This document shows, piece by piece, positions 35,519-44,433 of a DNA stretch of 64,000 bases (the first letter of the stretch is position 1; every line of letters starts with the position of its first letter). The translations under genes were made by a program, and so were the position numbers. Origin of the DNA: an uncultured Flavobacteriales bacterium (lineage in GTDB: Bacteria; Bacteroidota; Bacteroidia; Flavobacteriales_D; Crocinitomicaceae); contig CAIOSO010000033.1 in assembly GCA_903860985.1 (NCBI GenBank), positions 1 through 64,000 of the forward strand, written 5' to 3'. The notes beneath the pieces were generated by a model. It worked only from the letters and a program-made list of their open reading frames with translations. It was not told the DNA's origin and searched no databases.

Positions 35519-37963
35519 TCAATACAAACTCGGATACTTCGCCGGCTCCGCTTCATGCATCATCGCATACACTTTTTCAATGATGTCGTCGATGCTTGGT
35601 TTGGAGAAGTAGTCACCGTCGGAACCATAAGCCGGACGATGGTCTTTCGAACTCAAGGTTTCTGGTGCGGAGTCGAGGTGGTAGTAGCCTTTTTGCTCCA
35701 CGAGAATTTTATCCAACATGAATCCGGTTGCACCACTGCTGACGTCTTCGTCCACAATCAGTAAACGATTCGTTTTCGCCAAGGAATCACTGATCATGTG
35801 TTTGATGTCGAAAGGCAACAAGGTTTGAACGTCAATCAGTTCGACGGATATTCCCATGTGCTCCAATTGTTGGGCAGCTACCTCGCAAAGGTTGAAGGTT
35901 GATCCGTAAGAAACCAATGTTAAGTCTTTTCCTTCTTTCACGATTTCCGGCATACCTAATGCTTCGGTGAACGTTCCAAAGTTAATTGGCATGCGCTCTT
36001 TCGTGCGGTAACCGTTCAATGGTTCAATCACCAACGCTGGTTCGTCTGCTTGTAATAATGTATTGTAGAATCCTGCGGCTTTCGTCATGTTTCTTGGAAC
36101 ACAAACGTGAATACCACGAATCGAATTGACAATCATTCCCATCGGTGAACCACTGTGCCAGATTCCTTCGAGGCGGTGTCCACGTGTGGAAATAATCAAC
36201 GGTGCTTTTTGTCCACCTTTTGTACGGTACTGAACAGTCGCTAAATCGTCGGACATGATTTGAATCGCGTACAACAAGTAATCCAAGTACTGTATCTCTG
36301 CAATTGGACGTAGTCCACGCATCGCCATGCCAATTCCTTGTCCGATGATCGTACACTCGCGAATTCCAGTGTCTGAAACGCGTCCTTCGCCGAATTGCTC
36401 TTGTAATCCTTCTAAGGATTGATTCACACCACCAATTCTTCCAGCATCTTCTCCGAAGACAAGAACCTCTGGTCGACTCTCTAAAATCGTGCGGTAGTTT
36501 TCACGAAGAATGATGCGACCGTCTTCCATTTGAACGTCATCCGCATATTTCGGTGCCACTGCTGGAACATTCATCGCTGAATGGGCAGATTGCGAATGCA
36601 AATGCGAACTGTAACGATCGAAGTTTCCGGAAATCATGCTTTGAATCCAGTTTCCAAGTGTTTTTTTCGAGGAAATTTGCTCCTCGCGAACTTGACGCAA
36701 TACTTTTCGAGCCAAGGTCAATAAATCACGACGAATCGGTTCTTTTTCTTTTTCAAGCGCTTCAATGTCCTTTTGAATAAACACGGACTGCGTACTTTCT
36801 GCCGCGACTGCTTTTAATACAGCAACTAAATCCGCTTGATCTTGTTTCATGCTATCCGTGAAACGCGACCATGCTGTATTTTTGGAGCTACGAATCATTT
36901 CTTTCGCTGCTGCTTGTATCGTATTTAATTCTTCATCCGATGCAATCGCCATTCCTTTGGCTTCGAATGAAAGAATCCATTCTTTGAACTTTTGAATGCA
37001 ATCAAAGGTTGTTTCCCATTCCAAACGCTCCGCTGATTTGTAACGCTCATGCGATCCGGAAGTGGAGTGTCCTTGCGGTTGATTCACTTCTTTCACGTGC
37101 ACCAATACAGGAATGTGTTCCTCGCGTGCCAATTTCACCGCTTTTTCATAGGTTTCACACAAATGGGCATAATCCCAACCTTTCGTGATGAAAATCTCGT
37201 ATCCGGGTTTGTCCGCCGTGCGTTGCATTCCTGATAACGCATCTGAAATGCTTCCTTTCGTTGTTTGTAATTCTCTTGGCACTGAAATCCCGTAGCCGTC
37301 GTCCCAAACGGACATCACCATCGGTACTTGCAATACACCCGCTGCGTTGATCGATTCCCAGAAAGGACCTTCACTCGTGGAGGCATCGCCAATTGTTCCA
37401 AATGCGACTTCGTTTCCACCGTTGGTGAATTTCTCAAAGGCAGGATTCGATTTCAATGCTTCTTGTTGACGGTATACTTTCGATGCTTGTGCCAATCCAA
37501 CCAAACGTGGCATTTGTCCGGCAGTTGGAGAAATATCCGCAGAGCTGTTTTTCTGCAACATCAAATTTTTCCATTCTCCGTTTGCATCCAAGTTACGTGT
37601 GGAATAATGCCCACCCATTTGACGTCCAGCAGATTGCGGTTCAACGTCCACATCTGTGTGAGCATACAATCCAGCAAAATACTGTTCAATGGTTAATTCA
37701 CCAATGGCCATCATAATGGTTTGATCGCGGTAGTATCCCGAGCGAAAATCGCCATTCTGAAACTGTTTCGCTAAGGCAATTTGCGCGAGCTCTTTTCCAT
37801 CTCCGAAAATTCCAAATTTCGCTTTACCGGTCAACACTTCTTTTCTTCCAAGAAGGGATGCTTCGCGGGATTCGCAAGCTAATTGATAGTCCGCAAGTAC
37901 CTGTTTTTTGAATGCTTCAAAATCCATTTGATCTTGCGTGTTGGGTGCTTTTTCTTTTGCCAT
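35519..37963 (-). CDS. 2-oxoacid dehydrogenase E1, fused alpha and beta subunits
   Basis: This is an 814-residue thiamine-diphosphate enzyme in which E1 alpha and E1 beta are one chain. The alpha half (about 1-440) has the ThDP motif GDASTSEGPFWESINAAGV and the GHSTSGSHERYK phosphorylation-loop-like segment. The beta half (about 480-814) has LVFGEDAGRIGGVNQSLEGL, the EIQYLDYLLYAIQ segment and SYGSTFNLCEVAA. Fused E1 of this kind in Bacteroidota is usually assigned to branched-chain 2-oxoacid or pyruvate decarboxylation feeding the E2 lipoyl subunit; no E2 or E3 lies here. A -7 box TATATTTG (37990-37983) is 19 bp upstream of the ATG. Confidence 0.9.
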   Translation of the reverse strand: MAKEKAPNTQDQMDFEAFKKQVLADYQLACESREASLLGRKEVLTGKAKFGIFGDGKELAQIALAKQFQNGDFRSGYYRDQTIMMAIGELTIEQYFAGLYAHTDVDVEPQSAGRQMGGHYSTRNLDANGEWKNLMLQKNSSADISPTAGQMPRLVGLAQASKVYRQQEALKSNPAFEKFTNGGNEVAFGTIGDASTSEGPFWESINAAGVLQVPMVMSVWDDGYGISVPRELQTTKGSISDALSGMQRTADKPGYEIFITKGWDYAHLCETYEKAVKLAREEHIPVLVHVKEVNQPQGHSTSGSHERYKSAERLEWETTFDCIQKFKEWILSFEAKGMAIASDEELNTIQAAAKEMIRSSKNTAWSRFTDSMKQDQADLVAVLKAVAAESTQSVFIQKDIEALEKEKEPIRRDLLTLARKVLRQVREEQISSKKTLGNWIQSMISGNFDRYSSHLHSQSAHSAMNVPAVAPKYADDVQMEDGRIILRENYRTILESRPEVLVFGEDAGRIGGVNQSLEGLQEQFGEGRVSDTGIRECTIIGQGIGMAMRGLRPIAEIQYLDYLLYAIQIMSDDLATVQYRTKGGQKAPLIISTRGHRLEGIWHSGSPMGMIVNSIRGIHVCVPRNMTKAAGFYNTLLQADEPALVIEPLNGYRTKERMPINFGTFTEALGMPEIVKEGKDLTLVSYGSTFNLCEVAAQQLEHMGISVELIDVQTLLPFDIKHMISDSLAKTNRLLIVDEDVSSGATGFMLDKILVEQKGYYHLDSAPETLSSKDHRPAYGSDGDYFSKPSIDDIIEKVYAMMHEAEPAKYPSLY

Positions 37964-38053
37964 TGTTGATTGTAATCGTATGCAAATATAAGGAAAAGGA
38001 GTGGCGTTTTTATATGGAATTTTTTAGCAATTTTGTCAAGCTATTTTGGACCT

Positions 38054-38761
38054 ATGAAATTAGAATTGTGTGCCGCTTCGATTGAAGCAATAACATTGGC
38101 GAAATCCCTTGATTTTGATCGCATTGAATTGTGTGAGAATTTGGAGCAGGGTGGACTCACGCCCTCCGCGGGGATGATCACGTATGCTTTGGACAATGGA
38201 ATCGATACGCATGTGTTGGTACGTCCAAGAGCGGGTGGATTTTGTTACAGTCCAGAAGAAATCGCTGTGATGGAACGAGACTTGGCTTTTTGTCAGCAGG
38301 CAGGTGTACAAGGAGTCGTTGTTGGGATTTTAAAATCCAATTTCGATTTGGACACCGAATCTTTAGGGACCTTGAAGGAAAAGTTCCCTGATTTCGAATG
38401 GACATTCCACCGTGCATTTGATGAAAGCATTGATTGGAAACGCTCGATGGATCAATTAATAAAATTGGGATTCCACCGGATTTTAACTTCTGGATTTGCG
38501 AGTCACGTGGACATCGGCTTACCGAATTTAAAAGAAATGAGACAGTATTCCGACGGTCGCATCGAAATCATGGCAGGTGGCGGTGTAAACGCTGGTAACA
38601 TTGCGAAAATTGCCCGAGAGGCGCAGCCGGACGCGATTCACTTTTCAGGGACAAGCAAAGTGTTGTTGGACGAAGATTCCGCCTTTTCCGAAACCATCCT
38701 GAAAGTAGAAGAACAACGTGTTCAACGCATCTTGGATGCAGTGCGCGGCGTACTCAAATAG
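38054..38761 (+). CDS. cutC: CutC family protein
   Basis: This is a 235-residue TIM-barrel protein of the CutC family: LELCAASIEA start, DRIELCENLEQGGLTPSAG, VLVRPRAGGFCYS, TFHRAFDES, RILTSGFASHVDIGL and EIMAGGGVNAGNI are all typical. CutC was named for copper homeostasis but the biochemical role is still unsettled. The ATG at 38054 begins at the conserved MKLELC; a TTG at 38033 is rejected. It is divergent from the E1 gene and transcribed alone or with the helicase downstream. Confidence 0.92.
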   Translation: MKLELCAASIEAITLAKSLDFDRIELCENLEQGGLTPSAGMITYALDNGIDTHVLVRPRAGGFCYSPEEIAVMERDLAFCQQAGVQGVVVGILKSNFDLDTESLGTLKEKFPDFEWTFHRAFDESIDWKRSMDQLIKLGFHRILTSGFASHVDIGLPNLKEMRQYSDGRIEIMAGGGVNAGNIAKIAREAQPDAIHFSGTSKVLLDEDSAFSETILKVEEQRVQRILDAVRGVLK

Positions 38762-38781
38762 ATTATCCGGTTTATTTGCTT

Positions 38782-38789
38782 TACCTTTG
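38782..38789 (+). promoter_or_regulatory. Promoter -7 box upstream of the DEAD-box helicase
   Basis: TACCTTTG matches TAnnTTTG and lies 57 bp before the ATG at 38847, giving a helicase transcript with a leader of about 50 nt. Confidence 0.55.
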
Positions 38790-38846
38790 TGCAAATCCTG
38801 GGTCAATCATTAATGTATTTGTTCAACCGTAGGATTGAATAATTAT

Positions 38847-39983
38847 ATGAAATTTAATGAATTAAATCTTTTAGAGCCGATTTTAAACGCTCTTACCAAA
38901 CAAGGTTATACCGAACCAACTCCCATCCAACAACAAGCAATACCATACGTTCTCGAAGGAAGAGATGTCATGGGTTGTGCACAAACTGGAACCGGAAAAA
39001 CAGCGGCATTTGCCATTCCAATCATTCAACGCATTCACGCTTCGAAACAAACAGATAACTCGAATAAAATCAGGTCTTTAATTGTTACTCCGACACGCGA
39101 ATTAGCGATACAAATTGAAGAAAGTTTCAAGAATTACGGCAGTGAGTTAAAATTGCGTTACACCGTGATCTTTGGTGGGGTAAATCAGTCACAACAAGTA
39201 AACCGTTTGAAAAATGGGGTAGATGTGTTAATCGCTACGCCAGGACGCTTACTAGACTTGCAACAACAAGGATTCATCAAGTTAGGAAACTTAGAGATTT
39301 TTGTTTTGGATGAAGCCGATCGTATGTTAGACATGGGATTCATTCACGACGTGAAGAAAATCATCAAACTGATTCCAGCGAAACGTCAAACCTTATTTTT
39401 CTCTGCGACGATGCCAAAAGAGATTACTTCTCTAGCGAATTCGATTTTAACAGATCCAGTGAAAGTGGAAGTGAATCCAGTTTCCTCAACAGCGGAAATG
39501 ATTGACCAAGCTTTATACTACGTGGACGCCCCAGCGAAAAAAGATTTGTTGGTACACGTATTAAAAGAAACGAAAGCGCCAAGCGTATTGGTTTTCTCAC
39601 GTACGAAACACGGAGCGGACAAAATTGTGAAGTTGTTATTGAAAAACAAAGTTTCAGCGGAAGCGATTCACGGAAACAAATCACAGAATGCACGTCAGCG
39701 CGCTTTGTCGAACTTTAAAGATAAAACATCACGCGTTTTAGTGGCTACAGACATTGCTGCACGTGGAATCGACATCGATGAGTTGTCGTTCGTTATCAAC
39801 TACGACATTCCAAACATTCCAGAAACGTATGTACACCGCATTGGTCGTACCGGACGCGCAGGAGCATCAGGAATTGCCGTTTCCTTCTGTGATAAAGAAG
39901 AGCGCAAGTACATTCGCGACATTCAAAAATTGATTTCCTTGGAGATTCCAGTGGTCAGTAATCATCCATTTGCGAGTCGCTAA
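38847..39983 (+). CDS. rhlE: DEAD-box RNA helicase, RhlE-like
   Basis: This is a 378-residue ATP-dependent RNA helicase containing all core motifs: Q motif ([14 protein letters not shown]), Walker [23 protein letters not shown] in [16 protein letters not shown], then ARGIDI and [10 protein letters not shown]. The C-terminal extension is very short (ends NHPFASR), as in minimal RhlE proteins. It probably unwinds structured RNA during ribosome assembly or decay. The start is the ATG at 38847. A bidirectional terminator follows. Confidence 0.93.
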   Translation: MKFNELNLLEPILNALTKQGYTEPTPIQQQAIPYVLEGRDVMGCAQTGTGKTAAFAIPIIQRIHASKQTDNSNKIRSLIVTPTRELAIQIEESFKNYGSELKLRYTVIFGGVNQSQQVNRLKNGVDVLIATPGRLLDLQQQGFIKLGNLEIFVLDEADRMLDMGFIHDVKKIIKLIPAKRQTLFFSATMPKEITSLANSILTDPVKVEVNPVSSTAEMIDQALYYVDAPAKKDLLVHVLKETKAPSVLVFSRTKHGADKIVKLLLKNKVSAEAIHGNKSQNARQRALSNFKDKTSRVLVATDIAARGIDIDELSFVINYDIPNIPETYVHRIGRTGRAGASGIAVSFCDKEERKYIRDIQKLISLEIPVVSNHPFASR

Positions 39984-40002
39984 GTAGAACTTTATAGAAA
40001 AT

Positions 40003-40032
40003 AAAAAAGGAGCTATTCAAGCTCCTTTTTTT
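40003..40032. terminator. Bidirectional terminator after the helicase
   Basis: AAAAAAGGAGCT / AGCTCCTTTTTTT stem with a five-base loop. The A-run and T-run on either side let it work for the plus-strand helicase and for the convergent minus-strand gene at 40082. Confidence 0.88.
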
Positions 40033-40081
40033 ATGGTCTTTGATTTAAAAAAAAACTAGGTTTAATTGGCTTTTTATGTGC

Positions 40082-40789
40082 CTACCGAAACTGGTACGCA
40101 ATTCCCGCCTGTGCGTTCACGTAAAAGCTCGAAAAGTTTCCTTTTGGGGACATCGCTGCACAATAGGAATTTACACCGCCAGGATTACTCAAAGAAATTG
40201 TTGGTGATAAGGTATAGCGCACTGATTTTCCTGATTTCAAGGTTTGCACTTTCGCAATTTCAATCGATCCGAGTAGCACAAAACGGTTGTAAGCAGGATT
40301 GTTTTTGGTGGTTTGATTATACTGATAACCGATATATGCATCAATATAATCAGTTTTGTAGTTTTCAAAGGAAACACAAAGAAAAGTAGGAGTCAAGTAA
40401 ACACCAATCTCGAATCCAAGTGGTAAACGGTGATGAAAACCAAACATGACTTGAAGTTGCAGCATTCGATTTGAATAATAGACATAATCCCAATCAGTTA
40501 ACATGTTGTCGAGGTATTTTGGCACAGAGAAATTACGGTATTTCACAGAAGTAAATTGAAACTGAGTTCCAAGAGATAGCACATTCTTTTTCCAGTTTTT
40601 GCGAAGCATGACATTTCCGGAATGTGCAATACCTAGTTGATAATCATGTACGTATCCCACGTGTGTAATTGTTGGATTGTAGATTGTGGTAACACCACTT
40701 TTAAGTCCAGCCTCAAACTGAATTTCTTTTTGACTATGACTTATTTCTAAGACTAACAAAGACAGAAAAAAAAGATAATATCTAATCAT
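40082..40789 (-). CDS. Probable outer-membrane beta-barrel protein, unknown
   Basis: This is a 235-residue protein with a signal peptide (MIRYYLFFLSLLVLEISHSQ). The mature sequence has many alternating strands with aromatic residues, and a C-terminal strand ending AGIAYQFR, as in small outer-membrane barrels. No specific family is recognised. It lies 10 bp downstream of the lipoprotein gene on the same strand and is probably cotranscribed with it. Confidence 0.65.
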   Translation of the reverse strand: MIRYYLFFLSLLVLEISHSQKEIQFEAGLKSGVTTIYNPTITHVGYVHDYQLGIAHSGNVMLRKNWKKNVLSLGTQFQFTSVKYRNFSVPKYLDNMLTDWDYVYYSNRMLQLQVMFGFHHRLPLGFEIGVYLTPTFLCVSFENYKTDYIDAYIGYQYNQTTKNNPAYNRFVLLGSIEIAKVQTLKSGKSVRYTLSPTISLSNPGGVNSYCAAMSPKGNFSSFYVNAQAGIAYQFR

Positions 40790-40799
40790 AGCAACGGAT

Positions 40800-41168
40800 T
40801 TAGTTAATTGAAACGGTGAATTTTTGTGGACCCCAACCCATTTGTTTCATGGCCACACCGTTAATTTCCATTCTTTTTTTATAATTGGCGGTTAATTCCC
40901 CGGTAAATTCAGATTTGTGCGTTTGCATTGACACCCAATCGTTGAGCACTCCGTGTAAGTGTGTTTTGTCGTCAAAAAATAGGGTATCCCATTCGTCTGA
41001 TTTTAAAATGAGAAAATCCTTATTTCGTTCGACGATTTTATAAATCATTGTACCACCCGTAAGTCCATTTTCATAAGTAAATGTGGCTGTATAAGGATGT
41101 AACTGCTTCAGGTATTGCTTCTCGCAACTAGCGAGTAGTAAGACCGTGAGGAATAGGATTGTTTTCAT
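40800..41168 (-). CDS. Small lipoprotein, unknown
   Basis: This is a 122-residue protein with a lipoprotein signal peptide (MKTILFLTVLLLASC, lipobox LLASC). The mature part is beta-rich with no family motif. The ATG at 41168 is used; a TTG at 41177 would add three residues. It is followed 10 bp later by the barrel-like gene, suggesting a two-gene envelope unit. Confidence 0.65.
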   Translation of the reverse strand: MKTILFLTVLLLASCEKQYLKQLHPYTATFTYENGLTGGTMIYKIVERNKDFLILKSDEWDTLFFDDKTHLHGVLNDWVSMQTHKSEFTGELTANYKKRMEINGVAMKQMGWGPQKFTVSIN

Positions 41169-41255
41169 GATGTTCAATTTTAGATCAATGAGTAACTTTA
41201 TAACGTAAAGTTCAAGTGATAAGGTTAAACTGCTTATTGTAAGTCAAATTAAGCG

Positions 41256-42188
41256 TTAACTTACTAACAATTTCTTTGTGTCGCATAATTGTTTGTTCAC
41301 GTACATACGAATGAGGTATTGTCCAGAACTAATATAATTTAAAGCTACTTCTATTTTATATTTATTTCCTTCAATTGAATTTTGAGGAATTGTTTTTATA
41401 ATTTGACCGTTGATGGTCAAAATTTCAAAGTAAACGATTGATTTAGGTTCGACAATGGTAAAGTCTATTTGAAAGTTTCCATTGTTAGGGTTAGGTGTAA
41501 TTTGAGTGATTTCAGATTTCAATTGTCTTGAAAATGTGCCGGGTTTTGTTGAACTCACTGATTTTTCAGCAGCACAACAAGAGGCAATGACCTCTTTCAA
41601 AGAATCTAATTGATATTGTTGTTCCTTAACTGCTGCGACTAACAATGGAATGATTTGATCATAATCTAATAATTTGAGATCATGTTGATTTTCAGTGATG
41701 TTTACCTCATTTAAAGTGCTTTCAACTTCTTGTGAGAAAAACCCATATTCTGAAAGGGTAGTATAGGTAGAATCTTCTTCCATGGTTACTGTATTATAAC
41801 GGTACGGTTTCAACATCATCAATTTTGCCAGTGGATCTTGTATATTAAAGTGGTTAAATTTAATAATTGAATCAGAGACTTTAAAATAATTTGCAGCATA
41901 AAGGGAATTGTATTTTCCTGATAAGTAAAATGCAATTCTACTTTTTGAGCTGCCAATATCAATTCCGGGGTCTCCATTTCCAGCTTTGATATAAAACTTC
42001 ACTTGTTGATTTACATTATTGATTGAGTAGTTTTGTTGTATTTGCAAATTCCCATTAATTAAACAAGCTGAATTTTGACCAGAACCCAAATTTCCAATAA
42101 GAACCTTTCCATATTGATCAACTTTTAATTGGCCAAGAACATTCATAGAAACTAAACTAGATAAAAATAAAGTTAGAAATGATTTCAT
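41256..42188 (-). CDS. Secreted protein with S74-type chaperone segment and T9SS sorting domain
   Basis: This is a 310-residue exported protein (signal peptide MKSFLTLFLSSLVSMNVLGQ). The middle (about 115-200) matches the intramolecular-chaperone type of tail-fibre/endosialidase proteins (S74): LAKLMMLKPYRYN, YGFFSQEVE, LKLLDYDQIIPLLVAAVKEQ and a short coiled coil. The end (ITPNPNNGNFQIDF to LCDTKKLLVS) is a T9SS sorting domain. In phages the S74 domain trimerises fibres and is cut off; here it precedes the sorting domain, so it may serve as a trimerisation module. It follows the GH16 gene by 10 bp. Confidence 0.78.
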   Translation of the reverse strand: MKSFLTLFLSSLVSMNVLGQLKVDQYGKVLIGNLGSGQNSACLINGNLQIQQNYSINNVNQQVKFYIKAGNGDPGIDIGSSKSRIAFYLSGKYNSLYAANYFKVSDSIIKFNHFNIQDPLAKLMMLKPYRYNTVTMEEDSTYTTLSEYGFFSQEVESTLNEVNITENQHDLKLLDYDQIIPLLVAAVKEQQYQLDSLKEVIASCCAAEKSVSSTKPGTFSRQLKSEITQITPNPNNGNFQIDFTIVEPKSIVYFEILTINGQIIKTIPQNSIEGNKYKIEVALNYISSGQYLIRMYVNKQLCDTKKLLVS

Positions 42189-42198
42189 AAATTAACAA

Positions 42199-43242
42199 TT
42201 AGTGGCATCCGCCGGTTAGTAAAAATAATTCGCCACCAATTGGGCAAAAGAAATTATTATTTAGTGTAATATTATTTTGTGCTTTAAGGACTACTTGAGA
42301 ACCAATATTAACAGTGTTGGAGCAAATATTATTACCAACGTTAAGTGTTGAGAATACATTGTTGCTTGGAAAAAGACTTCCGCAAATAACTCCATTATTT
42401 TGACACTCATAGTCTACTTCATAACATCGAAAGTTATCTATTTGCAAAGTTTCATTAATAGTTGTAGGAAGATTTGATAAACTTTTAATCATTAAATTAA
42501 ATATTATTCTTTCTGGATCGATCATTTGGTGATTATAAAGCACGCGAACCACCTTGTGATCAAGGTACCAAACCACACGGTCTTGAGATTTTTCAAGGCC
42601 GTAAGTATGCCAGTCCGAAAAGCTAAAATTTGGCTTTGTTATTTCAACATACCGCGGTAACTCTGGATAAGAAGGATATGCCCCGCTTGCATTGGTATGA
42701 ATATTAGTGCTATATACAGAAGTGCTATACGAAGTATGTAGGCCATCTGCAACCGATTCGACTATATCTATCTCTGAGTCATTGGAATATTGTGCTTGAC
42801 CATCATTTTTCCAACACCAAAATCCCGGTGCGGCATAAAAATTATTTGGAAATCTAATTGTTGCCTCAATATATCCATAGTTAAACGAATGAATGTTTGT
42901 AGATTCTACCCACCCAGAAGTGTAATTATAAATTGTGTCGTGTATACCTCCGCATGCCCAAGAATTAAAGGAAATATTTGTATCTAGATAGTTAACTTGC
43001 TCATTGCGTAAATTAATCTTCATAGAACCTCCAGAAAAATTGACGTTCGAACTTCTATAAACTTGATGATTATCTTTGTGATCACAATCATTAATTATAA
43101 TCCATTTCGAAGAGTCGTGAAAATCGAAATCATCTTCCCAAACAAGTGTGGCAAATCCAAGGTCTACGGGTGTTTGGCTATGCCCATAATTTATGGATAT
43201 CAAAATAAGGACAAACGCTTTAAGTGTTATTTTTTTCAGCAT
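42199..43242 (-). CDS. Secreted GH16-family glycoside hydrolase
   Basis: This is a 347-residue exported protein (signal peptide MLKKITLKAFVLILISINYGHS). The GH16 catalytic motif EIDIVE (nucleophile and acid/base Glu) is present after NDS, along with the FWCWKNDG and WHTYGLEKSQDRVVWYLD strands typical of the beta-jelly roll. GH16 enzymes act on beta-1,3/1,4-glucans, laminarin, agar or carrageenan; which one cannot be told. The C-terminal region (about 275-347), with several Cys, resembles the short beta-strand domain (VVLKAQNNITLNNNFFC) often at the end of Bacteroidota secreted proteins. It heads the operon with the S74/T9SS protein and faces the signalling cluster. Confidence 0.88.
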   Translation of the reverse strand: MLKKITLKAFVLILISINYGHSQTPVDLGFATLVWEDDFDFHDSSKWIIINDCDHKDNHQVYRSSNVNFSGGSMKINLRNEQVNYLDTNISFNSWACGGIHDTIYNYTSGWVESTNIHSFNYGYIEATIRFPNNFYAAPGFWCWKNDGQAQYSNDSEIDIVESVADGLHTSYSTSVYSTNIHTNASGAYPSYPELPRYVEITKPNFSFSDWHTYGLEKSQDRVVWYLDHKVVRVLYNHQMIDPERIIFNLMIKSLSNLPTTINETLQIDNFRCYEVDYECQNNGVICGSLFPSNNVFSTLNVGNNICSNTVNIGSQVVLKAQNNITLNNNFFCPIGGELFLLTGGCH

Positions 43243-43266
43243 AGTTGAATGGTTAATTAAGTAAAA

Positions 43267-43510
43267 TTCGATATAAATTTCAAGACCGGTACTAAATGAA
43301 AACCCTGTTTTAGATAAGGGTATCTACTTGTTTTTATTGAAAAATCAGAACTATTTGTATTCGATGGAGATTAATTAGGGTAAGTAAAAACACTTAAAAA
43401 AGTAAGTGTAAACCCTTATATTGAATTGTTAAATGTCTGTAAAATAGGAATTTAATATATCGAAATTCGATAGGAGGAATTTAAAGTGTTCTTTTTATGT
43501 ATTTTCGATA
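43267..43510. promoter_or_regulatory. Divergent intergenic region with four TTCGAT(A) sites
   Basis: The 280-bp region between the GH16 gene and the 98-aa gene holds TTCGATA at 43267-43273 and 43504-43510, TTCGAT at 43360-43365, and a perfect inverted pair TATCGAA-A-TTCGATA at 43458-43472. It also has two hairpin-like repeats: ACCCT...AGGGT near 43305-43324 and ACACTTA...TAAGTGT near 43390-43412. These look like binding sites for a dimeric regulator. The region has no ORF of note. Confidence 0.5.
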
Positions 43511-43522
43511 AAAAATCTAAAC

Positions 43523-43819
43523 ATGGCTGGAAAATACATTACGTTGGAACAAGCATCAAAATTAACTGCAACATTCAGAAGTACGTACCCCAATTTATCA
43601 AAAGCAGTTTCCTATTCAGCTGATCTGTTTTTGGGAGTAATGGCCCAAGATAACTGTGTTGGACTGAGGATTTATAACGGTATAGATGATTTAGGGGAAT
43701 TAACGAATGTTATTGTGGGTATTGATATAAACGGTAATGATTTAGTTGAAGGCAAAATTTTTAACTCAGGTTTAATTTGTCCTCCCAATTGCTCCGCTGA
43801 CAATGCATTAAATTCATAG
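43523..43819 (+). CDS. Conserved small protein of the signalling cluster (98 aa), unknown
   Basis: This 98-residue soluble protein has no signal peptide. It starts MAGKYITLEQASKL and ends with a conserved-looking Cys-containing tail CPPNCSADNALNS. It resembles an uncharacterised Bacteroidota family with the pattern ...GIDxNGNDL...CPxxC...NxLNS. The VGLRIYNGIDDLGELTNVIVGID region suggests a beta-strand pair. The CxxxC pair could bind a metal or be redox active, which is inference. The stop codon TAG overlaps the GTG start of the next gene by one base. Function is unknown; its linkage to a sensor kinase suggests it is an input or output partner. Confidence 0.7.
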   Translation: MAGKYITLEQASKLTATFRSTYPNLSKAVSYSADLFLGVMAQDNCVGLRIYNGIDDLGELTNVIVGIDINGNDLVEGKIFNSGLICPPNCSADNALNS

Positions 43820-44433
43820 TGAATTTGCTTTACACTTCTGCTTTTTTTCAATTAATAGCTGGGTTGATTCCGGTTTTAATATTGTTGAACAAAGAAATTC
43901 AATTGAAGTTTTGGTTAATGACTTATTTGATTGCATCAGTTATTTCAACTATTTCTTTATTGATTACCTCAAAGCTGGGCATACACAATGTAATAGTATT
44001 TAATACTTATGGAATCATTGAGTTTATTTGCATTACGGCGATTTATCATAAAATGATTAAAAAGGAGCATGCAATAAAGACAATCAATTTAATAGTTCTA
44101 TGCATTTTAATAAAAATATTTTATGATATGGGGACGAGTAATTATGTGCTGGATGGATTTAAAGCCACGAATCTTTTTGAAATTTCACTAGTTCTATTTT
44201 TTCTTTTTGATCAGTTAAAAAATGATGAATATTCTAAAAACGAAAGTCAATTAACTGGTTTCAGTATTTATTTTATTTCCTACAAAACTTCTGTATTTCT
44301 ATTGATCTATTATATTTCTAAAATAATTAAAACTGATTTATGGTATTTACATAATTTTATTGAAGGAAGTTTTAAATTATTAATCGCTTTTTCATTTTGG
44401 AACATCCCGAAAAAATCCACTTTCTCGAATTAG
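43819..44433 (+). CDS. Multi-pass membrane protein of the signalling cluster, unknown
   Basis: This 204-residue protein has six or seven hydrophobic helices (for example SAFFQLIAGLIPVLILL, FWLMTYLIASVISTISLLI, TYGIIEFICITAIY, TINLIVLCILIKIFY, ISLVLFFLFDQL, SYKTSVFLLIYYISKII). Charged residues at helix ends are few. It starts at a GTG that overlaps the preceding TAG stop, and its 3' end overlaps the kinase start by 37 bp. No transport motif is recognised. The topology resembles sensory membrane domains separated from their kinase, which is inference. GTG rather than ATG suggests tightly coupled translation. Confidence 0.7.
   Translation: MNLLYTSAFFQLIAGLIPVLILLNKEIQLKFWLMTYLIASVISTISLLITSKLGIHNVIVFNTYGIIEFICITAIYHKMIKKEHAIKTINLIVLCILIKIFYDMGTSNYVLDGFKATNLFEISLVLFFLFDQLKNDEYSKNESQLTGFSIYFISYKTSVFLLIYYISKIIKTDLWYLHNFIEGSFKLLIAFSFWNIPKKSTFSN

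Noticed and set aside
43489-43522. GTG with an AGGAGG sequence at 43473-43478 as an alternative gene start
   Set aside because: That frame is different from the 98-aa gene and gives no sensible protein; Bacteroidota rarely use Shine-Dalgarno sequences, so the AGGAGG is probably coincidental.
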